Positions 26,198-34,925 are shown, counted from the first letter of the stretch. The stretch is DNA of 64,000 nucleotides from Rossellomorea sp. BNER (GCA_024213275.1 JANAVG010000006.1:62001-126000), one strand, 5' to 3'. Made by a program: numbers and translations. The notes: generated from the letters alone by a model not told the origin.

Positions 26198-27094
26198 GTG
26201 ACAAACTATTATTCTGTTTTTGACATCGGTGGAACTTCTATTAAACACTCTGTAATGGATGAGGCAGCGGAAGTTTACAAAACAACAAGTCATACCACAC
26301 CAGATCAAGGAAATGGTGATATATTTCATTTATTAATAGAGATCATTAAACAAGACCAAGAACAATTCCTAATCAAAGGAGTAGCGTTAAGCGTTCCCGG
26401 AGCGATCACTCCGGTATCAGGCGAGATTCATTATGCGGGGGCTGTCACTGACTTAATTGGTGTAAATATCAAGACTAGTCTTAACGAAGTCGGGGTTCCT
26501 GTAGAAGCGGAAAATGACGCCAACTGTGCGGCATTAGCTGAAAAGTGGAGAGGGAATGCGATAGGATGTCAAAATTTTATAACTTTGACAATAGGGACAG
26601 GTATTGGAGGAGGAATTTTCTTGAACGGCAACATTCACCATGGTGTTGATGGGATGGCTGGGGAACTCGGATTAATGATGCTCCATACTTCACTTCCTTT
26701 ACCAAGGTTAATAGAAGAACAGACATTTAGTCGATTAGGTTCTACATGGAATTTACTTGATCGAGTTAATAAAAAGTTGGAAAAGAACTTAAATGGAGAA
26801 CAAATTTTCCAGCTGTACAAAGATGGACATGAAGTGGTTCAAAAGGAAGTTCATTATTTTTTTGATGTACTAGCGATTGGAACAGCAAACATTGTTCACA
26901 CATTTGCACCTGAAAAAGTCTTATTTGGGGGCGGGGTTAGTGTACAGGAAAACTTTATTCCCTCTATTAAGGAACGAATAGAATTAATTAATCCCCATAT
27001 TTTGAAAATGACTAGTATTGATCGTTGTCAATTTGGGAATCAGTCAGGGCAGGTTGGGGCTTTGTATCATTTTTTAAGAAGCAGAGGGGAATAG
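26198..27094 (+). CDS. ROK-family kinase lacking the zinc motif (BglK-like)
   Basis: Protein of 298 residues with FDIGGTSIKHSV at the N-terminus, AENDANCAALAE with the catalytic Asp, and TLTIGTGIGGG. The CGCG-x-x-GCLE zinc motif present in the kinase at 4514 is absent, as in beta-glucoside kinases of the BglK type that phosphorylate intact disaccharides. The GTG start follows AAGGAGG by 8 bases. Pairing with GH1 suggests either phosphorylation of the disaccharide before cleavage or of a released monosaccharide. This is a cytosolic enzyme; there is no DNA-binding domain. Confidence 0.88.
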   Translation: MTNYYSVFDIGGTSIKHSVMDEAAEVYKTTSHTTPDQGNGDIFHLLIEIIKQDQEQFLIKGVALSVPGAITPVSGEIHYAGAVTDLIGVNIKTSLNEVGVPVEAENDANCAALAEKWRGNAIGCQNFITLTIGTGIGGGIFLNGNIHHGVDGMAGELGLMMLHTSLPLPRLIEEQTFSRLGSTWNLLDRVNKKLEKNLNGEQIFQLYKDGHEVVQKEVHYFFDVLAIGTANIVHTFAPEKVLFGGGVSVQENFIPSIKERIELINPHILKMTSIDRCQFGNQSGQVGALYHFLRSRGE

Positions 27095-27113
27095 GCGTTT
27101 CATATGTTTCGTG

Positions 27114-27250
27114 TCCTTTCCTTAAATAGATTTTGTGAAAGTAACCCATCGATAAAGAAGTTGATTGGAGCGGAAAGCGAGCAACCTTTCGCTGCAATCA
27201 ACCACTCCCTTTTTTGAAAAATAGTAATAAAGTTTACGAAAACAGCCTTG
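27114..27250. repeat. R2 palindrome repeat, copy 2
   Basis: Shares with copy 1 the run GATAAAGAAGTTGATTGGAGCGGAA, then AGCGAGCAACCTTTCGCTGC and AATCAACCAC, and ends in AGTTTACGAAAACAGCCTT. It is shorter than copy 1 by an internal deletion in the GC-rich segment. Confidence 0.75.
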
Positions 27251-27254
27251 TGGA

Positions 27255-27296
27255 AAAATGATTGGTGGGGCATAATCTTCACCAATCATTTTTTTG
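27255..27296. terminator. Bidirectional terminator between ROK and IclR genes
   Basis: AAAATGATTGGTG (27255-27267) pairs with CACCAATCATTTT (27280-27292). A-rich sequence on the left and T-rich on the right suit both convergent transcripts. Confidence 0.8.
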
Positions 27297-27332
27297 ATTT
27301 GATATTTTTTAACCAGCTTAATTGAAATTCAA

Positions 27333-28070
27333 CTAGTTTTGATATCCCAATTTCATAGAAATCGTTCTCCCTGTATGGACCACTTTGTCGATGAAAAATT
27401 CTAATTTATCCTCTGTCAAGTTGTAGCTGATTAGCCTGATACTTACCGCTCCCACTATCCCACCTAGACGATTGAGAATAGGTGCGGCAACAGTAGAAAT
27501 CCCTCCCGTTCGTTCACCATGACTAACTTTATAACCATCCATTTTTATTTTCCCTAACACTTCATAAAGGCTTTTTCTATCGTCCTCTGGTAGAAGTTTA
27601 TCTAAAATCTGCTCCTGTTGAGCTACTGGCATATTAGCTAGCATAGCTAAGTTTGCAGCGCCAATATTCATTGGAGTACGAAGGCCAAGCTGATCATGGA
27701 TGCGGATGGTATTCTGATCACAATCAATCCGTTCGATGACTAATACTTCTGTGCCTATTGGCTTACTTAAGTACACGCTTTCTTCAACTAAATGCATAAG
27801 TTTTTCTAACTCCGGTCTAATAATACTCACGTAATCGATGGAATCATACACTTTTAGTCCGTACTCAAGCCATGCATTTCCGAGTCCATATAGTTTTCTT
27901 TCAGGGTCCTGTTGTATCATTTCATGTTTCATCATTGCCTTTAGTAATCGGTGCATGGAGCTGACGGGAAGCTCACATTCTTTAGCTAATTCTGTAATCG
28001 AAAGAAATTGATTTGCATCATATGTAGCCAATACTTTTATTACGGTCATTGCTCTATCGAGTGATTGCAT
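27333..28070 (-). CDS. IclR-family transcriptional regulator
   Basis: Protein of 245 residues. A winged helix-turn-helix (about 1-62, SITELAKECELPVSSMHRLLKAM) is followed by an IclR effector domain (about 75-243), with GERTGGISTVAAPILNRLGGIVGAVSI near the end. AGGTGGG precedes the ATG. It is transcribed away from the amidinohydrolase-permease-rocB genes and most likely controls them from the shared spacer, as IclR proteins usually regulate an adjacent divergent catabolic operon. Effector unknown, perhaps an arginine derivative. Confidence 0.9.
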   Translation of the reverse strand: MQSLDRAMTVIKVLATYDANQFLSITELAKECELPVSSMHRLLKAMMKHEMIQQDPERKLYGLGNAWLEYGLKVYDSIDYVSIIRPELEKLMHLVEESVYLSKPIGTEVLVIERIDCDQNTIRIHDQLGLRTPMNIGAANLAMLANMPVAQQEQILDKLLPEDDRKSLYEVLGKIKMDGYKVSHGERTGGISTVAAPILNRLGGIVGAVSIRLISYNLTEDKLEFFIDKVVHTGRTISMKLGYQN

Positions 28071-28142
28071 ATTAAACCCACCTTTGTATTTATTATAAAC
28101 TGTGAATTTATAAAAAATATTTTTCTGATTATTTAAAATATA

Positions 28143-28172
28143 TTGACACTATTATATTGGTTTATTTATACT
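28143..28172 (+). promoter_or_regulatory. Sigma-A promoter of the arginine-derivative genes
   Basis: TTGACA (28143-28148), 18 bp, TATACT (28167-28172). The -35 box coincides with the earliest possible in-frame TTG of the next gene, which argues for the downstream start at 28233. Just upstream, ATTTTTCTGATTATT (28119-28133) differs from the CodY box at three positions, a weak match. Confidence 0.7.
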
Positions 28173-28232
28173 TTAATCAAGATATTTCCTTTAGACGGAA
28201 GTGTTTTCCACTATGCGGAAAAGGTGATAAAA

Positions 28233-29108
28233 ATGAAGTATAGTCATTCAATGTTCAAGAAGATGGAACACGTAATTTTGAAACACCCGCGGGACGCTTT
28301 TATTAGTCAAAGACATTTAAGTCATGAATGGAAAAAGTACAACTATGTTGAAGAGCCGAATTTCGAAGAGTCCTTAATTGAATATGAGGAGTTTCTAAAC
28401 GTGGTAAAAAAACATGTAACCCGCATCGACTATTTACCAGCTTGTGAAGAAACAGGATTGGATTCCTTGTATGCCCACGACCCTGTCAAATTCACAAAAG
28501 AGGGAGCAATCATTCTGAAATCCGGAAAATTGTTAAGGCAGCCAGAAGCTAAGGTATATAAGCAATTTTTGATAGAGAAAGGCATTCCTATCATTGGAGA
28601 ATTGACAGGTGATGCCGTGGCAGATGGCGGGGACATTGTCTGGCTGGATGATAGAACATTGGCAGTGGGGCGTGGATACCGGACAAATGACGAAGCGATC
28701 CGACAGTTAAAAGAAATAACGGCAAATTTAGTGGATGAATTCATTGTCGTGCAACTACCCCATGATCAAGGTGAGGAGGAATGCCTTCACTTGATGTCTT
28801 TCATCAGTATAGTCGACCATGATTTGGCAGTCGTTTATTCCCGTTTAATGCCCGTGTTTTTTAGGCAGTTGCTCCAAAGACGTAATTTTACATTAATTGA
28901 AGTGCCTGAAAATGAATATCACAATCTTGGCTGTAATGTTTTGGCACTTGCACCACGTGTATGTTTAATTTCTTCTGGAAACGCATACACAAAGAAACAA
29001 CTAGAAGAAGCAGGAGCAACGGTTTACGAATACAAGGGAAATGAAATTTCATTTAAAGGGACGGGGGGACCGACTTGTCTTACATCGCCAGTAGTCCGTT
29101 CGGATTAA
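28233..29108 (+). CDS. Amidinotransferase-fold hydrolase (DDAH/arginine deiminase-like) 1
   Basis: Protein of 291 residues of the guanidino-group-modifying superfamily. Seen are VADGGDIVW (substrate-binding Asp), CLHLMSFISIVDHDLA with the catalytic His, and the C-terminal nucleophile region GGPTCLTSPV. Such enzymes hydrolyse arginine, methylarginines or related guanidines to citrulline or ureido products. The start at 28233 has AAAGGTGAT upstream and is downstream of the promoter; a longer frame would include the -35 box. It is the first of two such enzymes here. Its exact substrate is uncertain and may differ from that of the second. Confidence 0.85.
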   Translation: MKYSHSMFKKMEHVILKHPRDAFISQRHLSHEWKKYNYVEEPNFEESLIEYEEFLNVVKKHVTRIDYLPACEETGLDSLYAHDPVKFTKEGAIILKSGKLLRQPEAKVYKQFLIEKGIPIIGELTGDAVADGGDIVWLDDRTLAVGRGYRTNDEAIRQLKEITANLVDEFIVVQLPHDQGEEECLHLMSFISIVDHDLAVVYSRLMPVFFRQLLQRRNFTLIEVPENEYHNLGCNVLALAPRVCLISSGNAYTKKQLEEAGATVYEYKGNEISFKGTGGPTCLTSPVVRSD

Positions 29109-29111
29109 GAA

Positions 29112-29275
29112 CACAAATTTTTGCGAAAAGGTTGATTGGGAGCGGAAGGTGCGAGACTCAGGTGAGACTTAAGCAGGAGCAAGGCGACGAGGGGGCTCAT
29201 CGCCCGCCCCGCGGAAAGCGTGCATCCTTCCGTTCCAACTAACTATCCCTTTTTCAAATAACAACCTACGAAAAA
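29112..29275. repeat. R2-like palindrome repeat, copy 3
   Basis: Contains GGTTGATTGGGAGCGGAAGG and the inverse CCTTCCGTTCCAACTAAC, with a GC-rich middle (GAGGGGGCTCATCGCCCGCCC). It fills the gap between the two amidinohydrolase genes. This form looks like a common Bacillaceae intergenic palindrome. Confidence 0.7.
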
Positions 29276-29305
29276 ACCAATTCAAAATGAGATGGAGGAG
29301 TTTAA

Positions 29306-30067
29306 ATGTTTAAACAAGTAATCGTAAAAAAACCAGCAAGTAGCTATGTGAATGGTCTAACTACAAGTGAATTGGGCAAACCAGATTACGAGAAGGCTTT
29401 AGAACAACACGAGAATTATATTCAGGCACTAGCAAAATGCGGGGTGGAGGTTAAAATTCTTTCAAAAAGTGAAGATTTTCCTGATTCTACTTTTGTGGAA
29501 GACACAGGCGTGTTGACACCAACATTTGCGGTTATCTCGAATCCAGGTGCAGATTCTCGAAATGGAGAAGCTAAAGATATGAACAACGTTATAAAAGAAT
29601 TTTATGATGATATTCGATATATAAAAGCTCCGGGAACTCTAGATGGTGGAGATGTTCTTCAAATTGAGGATCATTTTTATATTGGAATTTCTGATCGTAC
29701 GAATGAGGAAGGAGCTGACCAACTGAAAAAAATCCTAGAGTCTTCTGATTACAAAGCAACCATTGTTCCATTGAAAAAATTTTTCCATTTGAAAACAGGA
29801 ATATCCTATCTTGGAAACAATCATATCGTTGCGGCCGGAGAATTTATTGATCACCCGGATTTTGAACAATATGAAAAAATTATTGTCTCCCCAGATGAAG
29901 AATATTGTGCTAACTGCATACGTGTAAATGATTATGTCATTATTCCGAAGGGGTTTGAGAAAACCAAAAAGAAAATCAATGATGCTGGATATCATACGAT
30001 TGAACTGAATATGTCTGAATTCCAAAAACAAGACGGTGGATTAAGCTGTCTATCATTACGATTCTAA
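29306..30067 (+). CDS. Dimethylarginine dimethylaminohydrolase (DDAH)-like enzyme
   Basis: Protein of 253 residues matching DDAH in size and motifs: FPDSTFVEDT near residue 75, LDGGDVL (about 115), FFHLKTGISYLGNN with the catalytic His, and the terminal GGLSCLSLRF with the nucleophilic Cys. DDAH converts N-omega-methyl or dimethyl arginine to citrulline and methylamine. A strong GGAGG box precedes the ATG. Placement between another guanidino hydrolase and a permease supports a catabolic role. Citrullinase-like activity would be the alternative. Confidence 0.88.
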   Translation: MFKQVIVKKPASSYVNGLTTSELGKPDYEKALEQHENYIQALAKCGVEVKILSKSEDFPDSTFVEDTGVLTPTFAVISNPGADSRNGEAKDMNNVIKEFYDDIRYIKAPGTLDGGDVLQIEDHFYIGISDRTNEEGADQLKKILESSDYKATIVPLKKFFHLKTGISYLGNNHIVAAGEFIDHPDFEQYEKIIVSPDEEYCANCIRVNDYVIIPKGFEKTKKKINDAGYHTIELNMSEFQKQDGGLSCLSLRF

Positions 30068-30123
30068 TAAATGTCTATCAAAAGGAGGAAAAGTAATTAT
30101 TCTGAGGTTAGGAGGTTAGTATA

Positions 30124-31539
30124 ATGGAAGACTTGCAATCCCACGAACAATTAAATCGCTCCATGAAAAGACGTCATTTATTTATGCTTTCACTGGGAGG
30201 TGTAATTGGTACCGGCCTTTTTTTGAACGCAGGTTATACCATTAATCAAGCGGGTGCTGGAGGAGCTTTGTTGGGTTACTTAGTCGGTGGTCTTATTTTG
30301 TATATGGTGATGGTTTGCCTAGGTGAACTTGCCGTTCATATGCCTGTTACAGGTTCGTTCCAGAAATATGCCTCTAAATACATTGGACCTTCCGCAGGTT
30401 TTTCTCTTGGATGGATGTATTTTGTCGGGTCAGCCGCCACTGCAGGAGTTGAGTTTACAGCAGCGGGAATTTTAATGAAACACTGGTTTCCTCATGTTCC
30501 TATTTGGATTTGGTGTGCTGTGTTCATTGCTCTTTTATTTACATTGAATGCATTGACAACAAGAGGTTTCGCTGAAGCAGAGTATTGGTTCTCCGGTATT
30601 AAAGTAGTTGCTGTCATTGCGTTTATATTCATCGGGGTCGCAGGCATCTTTGGTTTTGTTTCCTTATCTGACCGTCCAACCCCTTTCTTGGAAAATCTCG
30701 CCCCAACTGGCCTTTTTCCTGCCGGGATTACGATTGTTTTTGTCACCATGATGAATGTCATATTTTCATATCAAGGCTCGGAACTGATAGGAATAGCAGC
30801 GGGGGAAAGTGAAAACCCTGAAAAGAATATACCAAGAGCGATCCGAAATGTCCTTTTCAGAATCATTGTGTTTTATATCGCATCGATTATTATCCTTTCA
30901 GCCATCTTTCCTTCTACAGAATTAGGTCTATTAGAAAGTCCTTTTGTCACCTTAATGACAATAGCAGGAGTACCTTATGCAGCAGATATCATGAATTTCA
31001 TTATTTTAACGGCCATTCTTTCTGTTGGAAACTCTTGTCTTTACGCATCTACACGTTTACTTTGGGCAATGGCTCATGATGGAATGGCACCTAAGATGTT
31101 TGGGAAGTTGTCAAAGAGAAAAGTGCCGTTAAATGCCCTTCTTTTCACCATATCATTTTCACTACTATCGTTACTAACTAGTTTTATTGCAGCTGATACT
31201 GTGTTCGTCTTACTAATGTCCATAGCGGGAATTTCCGTTACAATCTCCTGGATGGGAATCGCTTTATCGCAATATATGTTTCGGAGGAAGTTTATTAGAG
31301 CGGGTGGGAAAACAGAAGATTTACAATACAAAGTCCCTTTTTATCCATTCGTTCCATTGTTTTGTTTAGGATTTTGTACGTTGATTCTAGTCTTTCTTGC
31401 CTTTGATCCTACTCAGCGAATTGGCTTATTTTATGGGATAGGTTTTTTGATCGCCTGTATATTATTCTATAAATTTAAATTGGCAAAGAAAGTAGAGTCA
31501 ACTAAAAATATGGAGAGTAGCAACGAAAGTATTATGTAG
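30124..31539 (+). CDS. APC-family amino acid permease
   Basis: Membrane protein of 471 residues with 12 predicted segments. The AAT-family opening is LGGVIGTGLFLNAGYTI, and the later consensus EAEYWFSGIKVVAVIAFI is also present. It belongs to the amino acid:proton symporters that carry basic or neutral amino acids. TTAGGAGG precedes the ATG. It follows DDAH by 56 bp in the same direction, so it is probably the uptake system for the arginine derivative. Confidence 0.92.
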   Translation: MEDLQSHEQLNRSMKRRHLFMLSLGGVIGTGLFLNAGYTINQAGAGGALLGYLVGGLILYMVMVCLGELAVHMPVTGSFQKYASKYIGPSAGFSLGWMYFVGSAATAGVEFTAAGILMKHWFPHVPIWIWCAVFIALLFTLNALTTRGFAEAEYWFSGIKVVAVIAFIFIGVAGIFGFVSLSDRPTPFLENLAPTGLFPAGITIVFVTMMNVIFSYQGSELIGIAAGESENPEKNIPRAIRNVLFRIIVFYIASIIILSAIFPSTELGLLESPFVTLMTIAGVPYAADIMNFIILTAILSVGNSCLYASTRLLWAMAHDGMAPKMFGKLSKRKVPLNALLFTISFSLLSLLTSFIAADTVFVLLMSIAGISVTISWMGIALSQYMFRRKFIRAGGKTEDLQYKVPFYPFVPLFCLGFCTLILVFLAFDPTQRIGLFYGIGFLIACILFYKFKLAKKVESTKNMESSNESIM

Positions 31540-31543
31540 AATA

Positions 31544-31571
31544 AACAGAAGAGGCAGCTGCTTCTTCTGTT
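31544..31571. terminator. Near-perfect hairpin after the permease
   Basis: AACAGAAGAGGCAG directly abuts CTGCTTCTTCTGTT, a 14-bp inverted repeat with no loop and one G-T mismatch. There is only a short T-rich tail, so termination may be partial before the rocB-like gene. Confidence 0.5.
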
Positions 31572-31648
31572 ATACTTTGTCTTAACTTAAAAGTTACAAA
31601 GAAGTGATTATAACACTTAACATTATGACATAAAAGGAGTTAAGAACG

Positions 31649-33265
31649 ATGAATAAACTAAGATGGGGTACAACTGAGGAGTTAAGAGCTTTACTAACTG
31701 AGCTTGTAAGCTGGAAGAGCATGACCTTGTCGGAAGGTGAACGTCAGTTTCCGATGAAATTACAGGCAAAGTTACAGGATCTTGATTATTTTCAAGAGTT
31801 TCCTGAATACCTCTCCCTTCATAACGCTGACATAAGACGCAAATTTTTAACGGCACTTTATAAACATCCTGAAGCGAAGGATACGATTTGTTTAATTAGT
31901 CACTTTGATACAGTAAACACTGAAGAATATGGAGATTTTGAACCATTAGCTACCCAACCAGAAGAATTGACGAAAATATTTCTTGAAAGGAAAGATGAAT
32001 TGCTCGATGAAGTGGTGAAAGATTTAGAATCCGGAGAATACTTGTTTGGACGGGGAACAATGGATATGAAAATGGGACTTGTTATGCATATGAGTCTGAT
32101 TGAAAAAGCAAGTATTGAAAAATGGCCGATAAATTTACTGTTATTGACGGTTCCGGATGAGGAGGTAAACTCTTCTGGGATGCGTTATGCGGTTCCGACA
32201 CTTCTTGATCTGCAGAAGGAACATGGTCTTACTTATAAATTATTTTTAAATGGTGAGCCCGTTTTCGAGCAAAAACCAGGGGATCATAATTATTATATTT
32301 ACTCTGGTGCCATTGGGAAAATTCTTCCTGCTGCTCTCTTTTATGGGAAAGAAACACATGCAGGAGAACCTTTGAGCGGATTAACGTCCCCTTATATTGC
32401 ATCATTTTTAACACAGCAAATGGAATGGAATGATACTTTTCAAGAAACTAGCTTAGATGAAAAGACACCTGTTCCCGTTACCCTTCAGCAGAAAGACTTG
32501 AGGTTGGAATATTCTACACAAACACCTTATCGCTCAGCTGCACTTTATAATGTCTTTTTAATGGAACGGAATGCTTCTGAAATCATGGCTCTATTTGAGC
32601 GTGTAGCGAATGAAGCGGCTACTGCATGTAATGAAGCTTATTTTAAAGTTTGCAAAAGAAACAAAGTAGATCCAATTGGGACCGTTAAAGTCATGAGGTA
32701 TAAAGAATTACTAGAGTATGCCACAAATAAGTTTGGGATCGAGTTTATTGAGGAAGTAAAGATGGAAATTTATGCTCATGAAGAATGGGATGATCGTGAA
32801 AAGTCATTTAGAATCACGGATAAATTAATGATTCAATGTCAAGAACTTGCACCAAGTATCATTATTCTTTTTGCTCCACCATATTATCCGGCTGTTAATT
32901 CGACGGGGGATGAGCTTGTTGAAGATTGTATAAAATTCGTAAAAGAAAAGGCATTTGAAAAATTTCATTTACCTGCTGAAAGAATTCATTACTTTAATGG
33001 TATTTGTGATTTGAGCTACGTAAACTACACTGATTCTGGGGAAGGCTGGACAGCATTCGAAAGCAACACACCTGTATGGGGGGATAGCTACACTTTGCCA
33101 TTTAAAGAGATGAAAAGATTGAATGCTCCCGTGTTAAATATAGGGCCATTCGGAAAGGACGCCCATAAACGTACAGAGCGTTTGCATATTAAAAATGCTT
33201 TTGAACAAGTACCGTTGTTAGTAGAAGAAATGATTCATATGATTAGCAAAGATAAAAAACAATGA
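31649..33265 (+). CDS. rocB: RocB-like M20-family hydrolase
   Basis: Cytosolic protein of 538 residues, the length of Bacillus RocB. M20 metal motifs are ISHFDTVN (first His/Asp), LFGRGTMDMKMG (bridging Asp) and VPDEEVNSSG (catalytic and metal Glu). A large dimerisation insert follows. RocB belongs to arginine catabolism in B. subtilis but its chemistry is less well settled than that of its partners. Here it lies downstream of citrulline-forming enzymes, suggesting that it hydrolyses citrulline or a related N-carbamoyl compound. GGAG precedes the ATG. Confidence 0.88.
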   Translation: MNKLRWGTTEELRALLTELVSWKSMTLSEGERQFPMKLQAKLQDLDYFQEFPEYLSLHNADIRRKFLTALYKHPEAKDTICLISHFDTVNTEEYGDFEPLATQPEELTKIFLERKDELLDEVVKDLESGEYLFGRGTMDMKMGLVMHMSLIEKASIEKWPINLLLLTVPDEEVNSSGMRYAVPTLLDLQKEHGLTYKLFLNGEPVFEQKPGDHNYYIYSGAIGKILPAALFYGKETHAGEPLSGLTSPYIASFLTQQMEWNDTFQETSLDEKTPVPVTLQQKDLRLEYSTQTPYRSAALYNVFLMERNASEIMALFERVANEAATACNEAYFKVCKRNKVDPIGTVKVMRYKELLEYATNKFGIEFIEEVKMEIYAHEEWDDREKSFRITDKLMIQCQELAPSIIILFAPPYYPAVNSTGDELVEDCIKFVKEKAFEKFHLPAERIHYFNGICDLSYVNYTDSGEGWTAFESNTPVWGDSYTLPFKEMKRLNAPVLNIGPFGKDAHKRTERLHIKNAFEQVPLLVEEMIHMISKDKKQ

Positions 33266-33286
33266 TTTTAAAATCGAAATATAGTT

Positions 33287-33380
33287 AAGGGCTGTCCTAA
33301 AAGGGGTTCAAACCATTATTTGTTTATATTGAAGAGGTATTCTTCTTTATATTAAAGCTGGGTTCCTAGGACAGCCTCTT
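33287..33380. repeat. R1 long-palindrome repeat, copy 5 (short)
   Basis: AAGGGCTGTCCTAAAAGG and the inverse CTAGGACAGCCTCTT with internal ATTGAAGAGGTATTCTTCTTTATAT-like pairing. It is the shortest copy. It lies 21 bp after the rocB-like stop and probably works as its terminator. 33381-33627 shows no other feature apart from the AGGGGG box of the next gene. Confidence 0.75.
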
Positions 33381-33627
33381 CTCGTTTTCTATAGATAGGT
33401 TGTTTTTCGTTGTTTCCTATTTTCTTATTAGGTTCAAGTGTTTTTAGATTGATCAATTTTATATTAAGAGTACGAGAATCATCTCCTGTTACTATTGTTT
33501 TTAGAAGAGTAGACGTGATATTATCTTAATATTAATAATTATCTAAATCTTTTGTGGGTAAAACTATGAGAAAGGGATTAATGAAGTTTTCAAGGAAAAG
33601 TCAGTCTAGTCACTAGGGGGAAACGAA

Positions 33628-34620
33628 ATGAAAAAAGTTTTGACATTAGTACTATGTGGAGTTTTATTTATGCTTACAGGCTGTGGTTCTGGGGGAACAG
33701 AAAGCGGTACAAAAGAACAGAAAGTTGTGAAAATAGGTATATTACAACATGTTGAGCATCCTTCTTTAGATGCTGCAAGAGAAGGGTTTATTGAAGCACT
33801 GAAGGAAGCTGGATATGAAGAAGGGAAGAACTTAGAGATTAATTACCATAATGCCCAAAATGATATGAACAATAATATGACGATTGCCAATAAATTAGTC
33901 GCTGAAGAAAGTGATTTAATTCTAGCTATCGCCACACCAAGTGCCCAGGCTGTAGTTCAGTCAACAAAGGATATTCCGGTATTGTTTACAGCCATTACTG
34001 ATCCAGTTGGAGCTGAGCTTGTTGAAAGCTTAGAGAAACCAGGTGGAAATGTGACAGGAACATCTGATACACATCCAGATGCTATCAAAAATACCATTAA
34101 TTCTATTAAAGAGTTTATCCCTGACGCTAAAAAAGTGGGGATCATTTATAATGACGGTGAACCTAACTCGGTTGTAAACGTAGAGAATGCAAAGAAAGCA
34201 ATGGAAGAAATCGGTTTAGAAGCGGTTGAAACAACAGTGTCTACAAGTTCAGAGGTGAAACAAGCAGCCGAATCATTGGTAGGGCGTGCTGACGTATTCT
34301 ACATACCAAAGGATAATACGGTCGTGTCTGCTCTTGAATCCGTGATCACTGTGGCTAATGAGAAAAAGATCCCTACATTTGTAGGAGAAAGCGATTCAGT
34401 AAAACGCGGGACCTTTGCTTCATACGGCTTTGAATATCATGATTTAGGAATGACCACAGGTAAGATGGCCGTTGAAATTATCGAAGGGAAAAAACCGAGC
34501 GAGATTCCAGTCGGCTTCCCTGAAAAACTGGAGCTTGTTATTAACAAAAAAGCAGCAGAAAAAGAAGGAATTACTTTGACAGAGGAAATGATGAAAGACG
34601 CTACCATTGTGGGTGAATAA
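33628..34620 (+). CDS. ABC substrate-binding lipoprotein, TrpX-like family
   Basis: Protein of 330 residues with lipobox MLTGC (Cys19), then the ABC_sub_bind fold: KIGILQHVEHPSLD, NYHNAQND, AIATPSAQAVVQ and TAITDPVGAELV. The family binds aromatic amino acids or related ligands and is normally encoded with a permease and an ATPase. Neither is present here; a terminator follows directly. It is an orphan subunit that must use components encoded elsewhere. GGGGG precedes the ATG. Confidence 0.9.
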   Translation: MKKVLTLVLCGVLFMLTGCGSGGTESGTKEQKVVKIGILQHVEHPSLDAAREGFIEALKEAGYEEGKNLEINYHNAQNDMNNNMTIANKLVAEESDLILAIATPSAQAVVQSTKDIPVLFTAITDPVGAELVESLEKPGGNVTGTSDTHPDAIKNTINSIKEFIPDAKKVGIIYNDGEPNSVVNVENAKKAMEEIGLEAVETTVSTSSEVKQAAESLVGRADVFYIPKDNTVVSALESVITVANEKKIPTFVGESDSVKRGTFASYGFEYHDLGMTTGKMAVEIIEGKKPSEIPVGFPEKLELVINKKAAEKEGITLTEEMMKDATIVGE

Positions 34621-34676
34621 CATCTACGAATGTTGAAAATTTTAAATCTTAATCAATCTAAAGCAGAGATGCTTTC

Positions 34677-34724
34677 AGCTTGTAGACAAATCTGAGAAGT
34701 CAGGAAGGTCTACAAGCTTTTTTT
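34677..34724 (+). terminator. Rho-independent terminator
   Basis: AGCTTGTAGAC (34677-34687) pairs with GTCTACAAGCT (34708-34718) and is followed by a run of T. It ends the orphan lipoprotein gene. Confidence 0.88.
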
Positions 34725-34904
34725 GTCGATTTTAAAACAGTTTTTCTGAATAGGATGATATGTTCCCTCTTTTTATGTAAAAAACGGCTCGTATTTTTAT
34801 TTACATTTGCATGATTCTGTCATAAAACATGAAATTAGGAATATTATCCAAATGTTAATGAGTTCATTGAACTTGAAAGATTAGGATGATGGAGGTTGGA
34901 AAAC

Positions 34905-34925
34905 ATGGATATTTACTTTAGTTAA
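34905..34925 (+). CDS. Upstream ORF 1 (leader peptide candidate)
   Basis: ATG with GGAGG 9 bases upstream encodes MDIYFS and stop. It is followed within 10 bp by a hairpin. Such short, well-translated frames in front of drug-exporter genes often act in ribosome-stalling attenuation. Evidence is positional only. Confidence 0.4.
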   Translation: MDIYFS

